Assembly: GCA_904502265.1 (NCBI GenBank)
Contig: CAJGDT010000090.1
Coordinates: forward strand, 1-6,355
Direction: 5' to 3'
From: an uncultured Barnesiella sp.
GTDB lineage: Bacteria; Bacteroidota; Bacteroidia; Bacteroidales; Barnesiellaceae_A
DNA: 6,355 nucleotides
Under the pieces are notes generated by a model. That model ran no database searches and had not been told where the DNA came from. It saw only the letters and a list, made by a program, of their open reading frames with translations. Of this stretch, positions 5,629-6,355 are shown one piece after another. The position numbers and the translations under genes were made by a program. Numbering within the stretch: position 1 is the first letter of the stretch; every line of letters starts with the position of its first letter.

Positions 5629-6355
5629 ATGATGGAAACGGCATTAGTTGATTGGTCAAGGGCGCAATTTGCTTTGACTGCCGGTTATCACTGGATTTTT
5701 GTTCCACTCACACTGGGACTCGCTGTGATAATGGCTACAATGGAAACAATCTATGTAATTAAGAAAGACGAGTTCTGGAAACAGACCGCCAAGTTTTGGA
5801 TGAAGCTCTTCGGCATCAACTTTGCCGTGGGTATTGCTACAGGTATCATCCTCGAGTTTGAGTTTGGTACAAACTGGAGCAACTACTCATGGTTCGTGGG
5901 CGACATCTTCGGTGCACCGCTTGCTATCGAGGGTATCTTTGCATTCTTCATGGAAGCCACTTTCTTTGCCGTGATGTTCTTCGGCTGGGATAAAGTAAGC
6001 AAAAAGGCACACTTAGCAGCCACATGGCTTACTGGTATAGGCGCAGCCATATCGGCCGTGTGGATTTTGGTAGCCAACTCATGGATGCAACACCCCGTGG
6101 GCATGGAGTTTAATCCTGATACCGTACGTCACGAGATGGTTGACTTCTGGGCTTTGGTGCTCAATCCCGTAGCCATATCTAAGTTTTTCCACTCGGTATT
6201 CAGTGGTTGGATGACCGGCTCTATCTTTGTTATAGGTATCAGTTGCTGGTATTTGCTCAAGAAGCGCGAAACACGATTTGCCCTCGCCAGCATACGTGTA
6301 GCAGCCCTGGTAGGTATTATAGGCACTATGGCAGTAATGTTTAGTGGTGACAAAT
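5629..6355 (+). CDS. cydA: Cytochrome bd ubiquinol oxidase subunit I (5' part)
   Basis: This codes for the quinol-oxidising, haem-bearing subunit of cytochrome bd, which reduces oxygen to water at the inner membrane with high oxygen affinity. The reading frame is open to the window edge, giving 242 codons of a usual 500 or more. FALTAGYHWIFVPLTLGL near the N-terminus contains H21, matching haem ligand H19 of Escherichia coli CydA. GAPLAIEGIFAFFMEATFF contains E101 and E109, matching E99 and E107. KFFHSVFSGW contains H188, matching haem b558 ligand H186. The Q-loop, the methionine ligand and the C-terminal helices lie beyond the edge. Two consecutive ATG codons (5629 and 5632) could start it; the first is used here. 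No Shine-Dalgarno is visible, and the gap is A/T-rich. cydB is expected next, outside the window. Confidence 0.95.
   Translation, partial: MMETALVDWSRAQFALTAGYHWIFVPLTLGLAVIMATMETIYVIKKDEFWKQTAKFWMKLFGINFAVGIATGIILEFEFGTNWSNYSWFVGDIFGAPLAIEGIFAFFMEATFFAVMFFGWDKVSKKAHLAATWLTGIGAAISAVWILVANSWMQHPVGMEFNPDTVRHEMVDFWALVLNPVAISKFFHSVFSGWMTGSIFVIGISCWYLLKKRETRFALASIRVAALVGIIGTMAVMFSGDK

Overview
The window looks like chromosome from a Bacteroidota organism, most likely a gut-type Bacteroidales; I cannot name a genus. The support is threefold. Near-perfect TAnnTTTG boxes, the -7 element of the Bacteroidota primary sigma factor, precede the transcription units. Shine-Dalgarno sequences are not evident. 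The protein content (BACON and DUF1735/BT_3987-type domains, and a DUF4492 protein just before cydA) is characteristic of the phylum.

Layout: (1) 1-157 holds a tRNA gene with CAT anticodon, with its own promoter and a textbook intrinsic terminator. (2) 193-3312, plus strand, is a two-gene unit: an exported calcineurin-like phosphoesterase with a purple-acid-phosphatase-like N-terminal domain, then, 22 bases later, a lipoprotein made of two BACON domains, a DUF1735-like domain and an Endo H-like GH18 endo-beta-N-acetylglucosaminidase domain. (3) 3313-4423, minus strand, is a two-gene unit: a 57-residue Pmp3/UPF0057 membrane protein followed 12 bases later by an EamA-family transporter, whose stop codon abuts the stop codon of the GH18 gene with no intervening base. 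(4) 4529-5248, plus strand, is a hemolysin III (PAQR-like) membrane protein with its own promoter. (5) 5335-6355, plus strand, is the start of a cytochrome bd oxidase operon: promoter, DUF4492 small membrane protein, and cydA, which is cut by the window edge after 242 codons.

The GH18 lipoprotein would cut between the two core GlcNAc residues of N-glycans outside the cytoplasm. The co-transcribed phosphoesterase may act on the same material, but this is inference. No SusC/SusD pair is present, so this is not a complete canonical polysaccharide utilisation locus within the window. The cyd operon supplies a high-affinity quinol oxidase, consistent with a nanaerobic lifestyle. I found no CRISPR array, transposase, integrase or phage gene. 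Every gap between genes is shorter than 200 bases. The least routine points are the phosphoesterase-endoglycosidase pairing, the recent tandem BACON duplication, inverted repeats on two promoters, and the DUF4492-cydA pairing.
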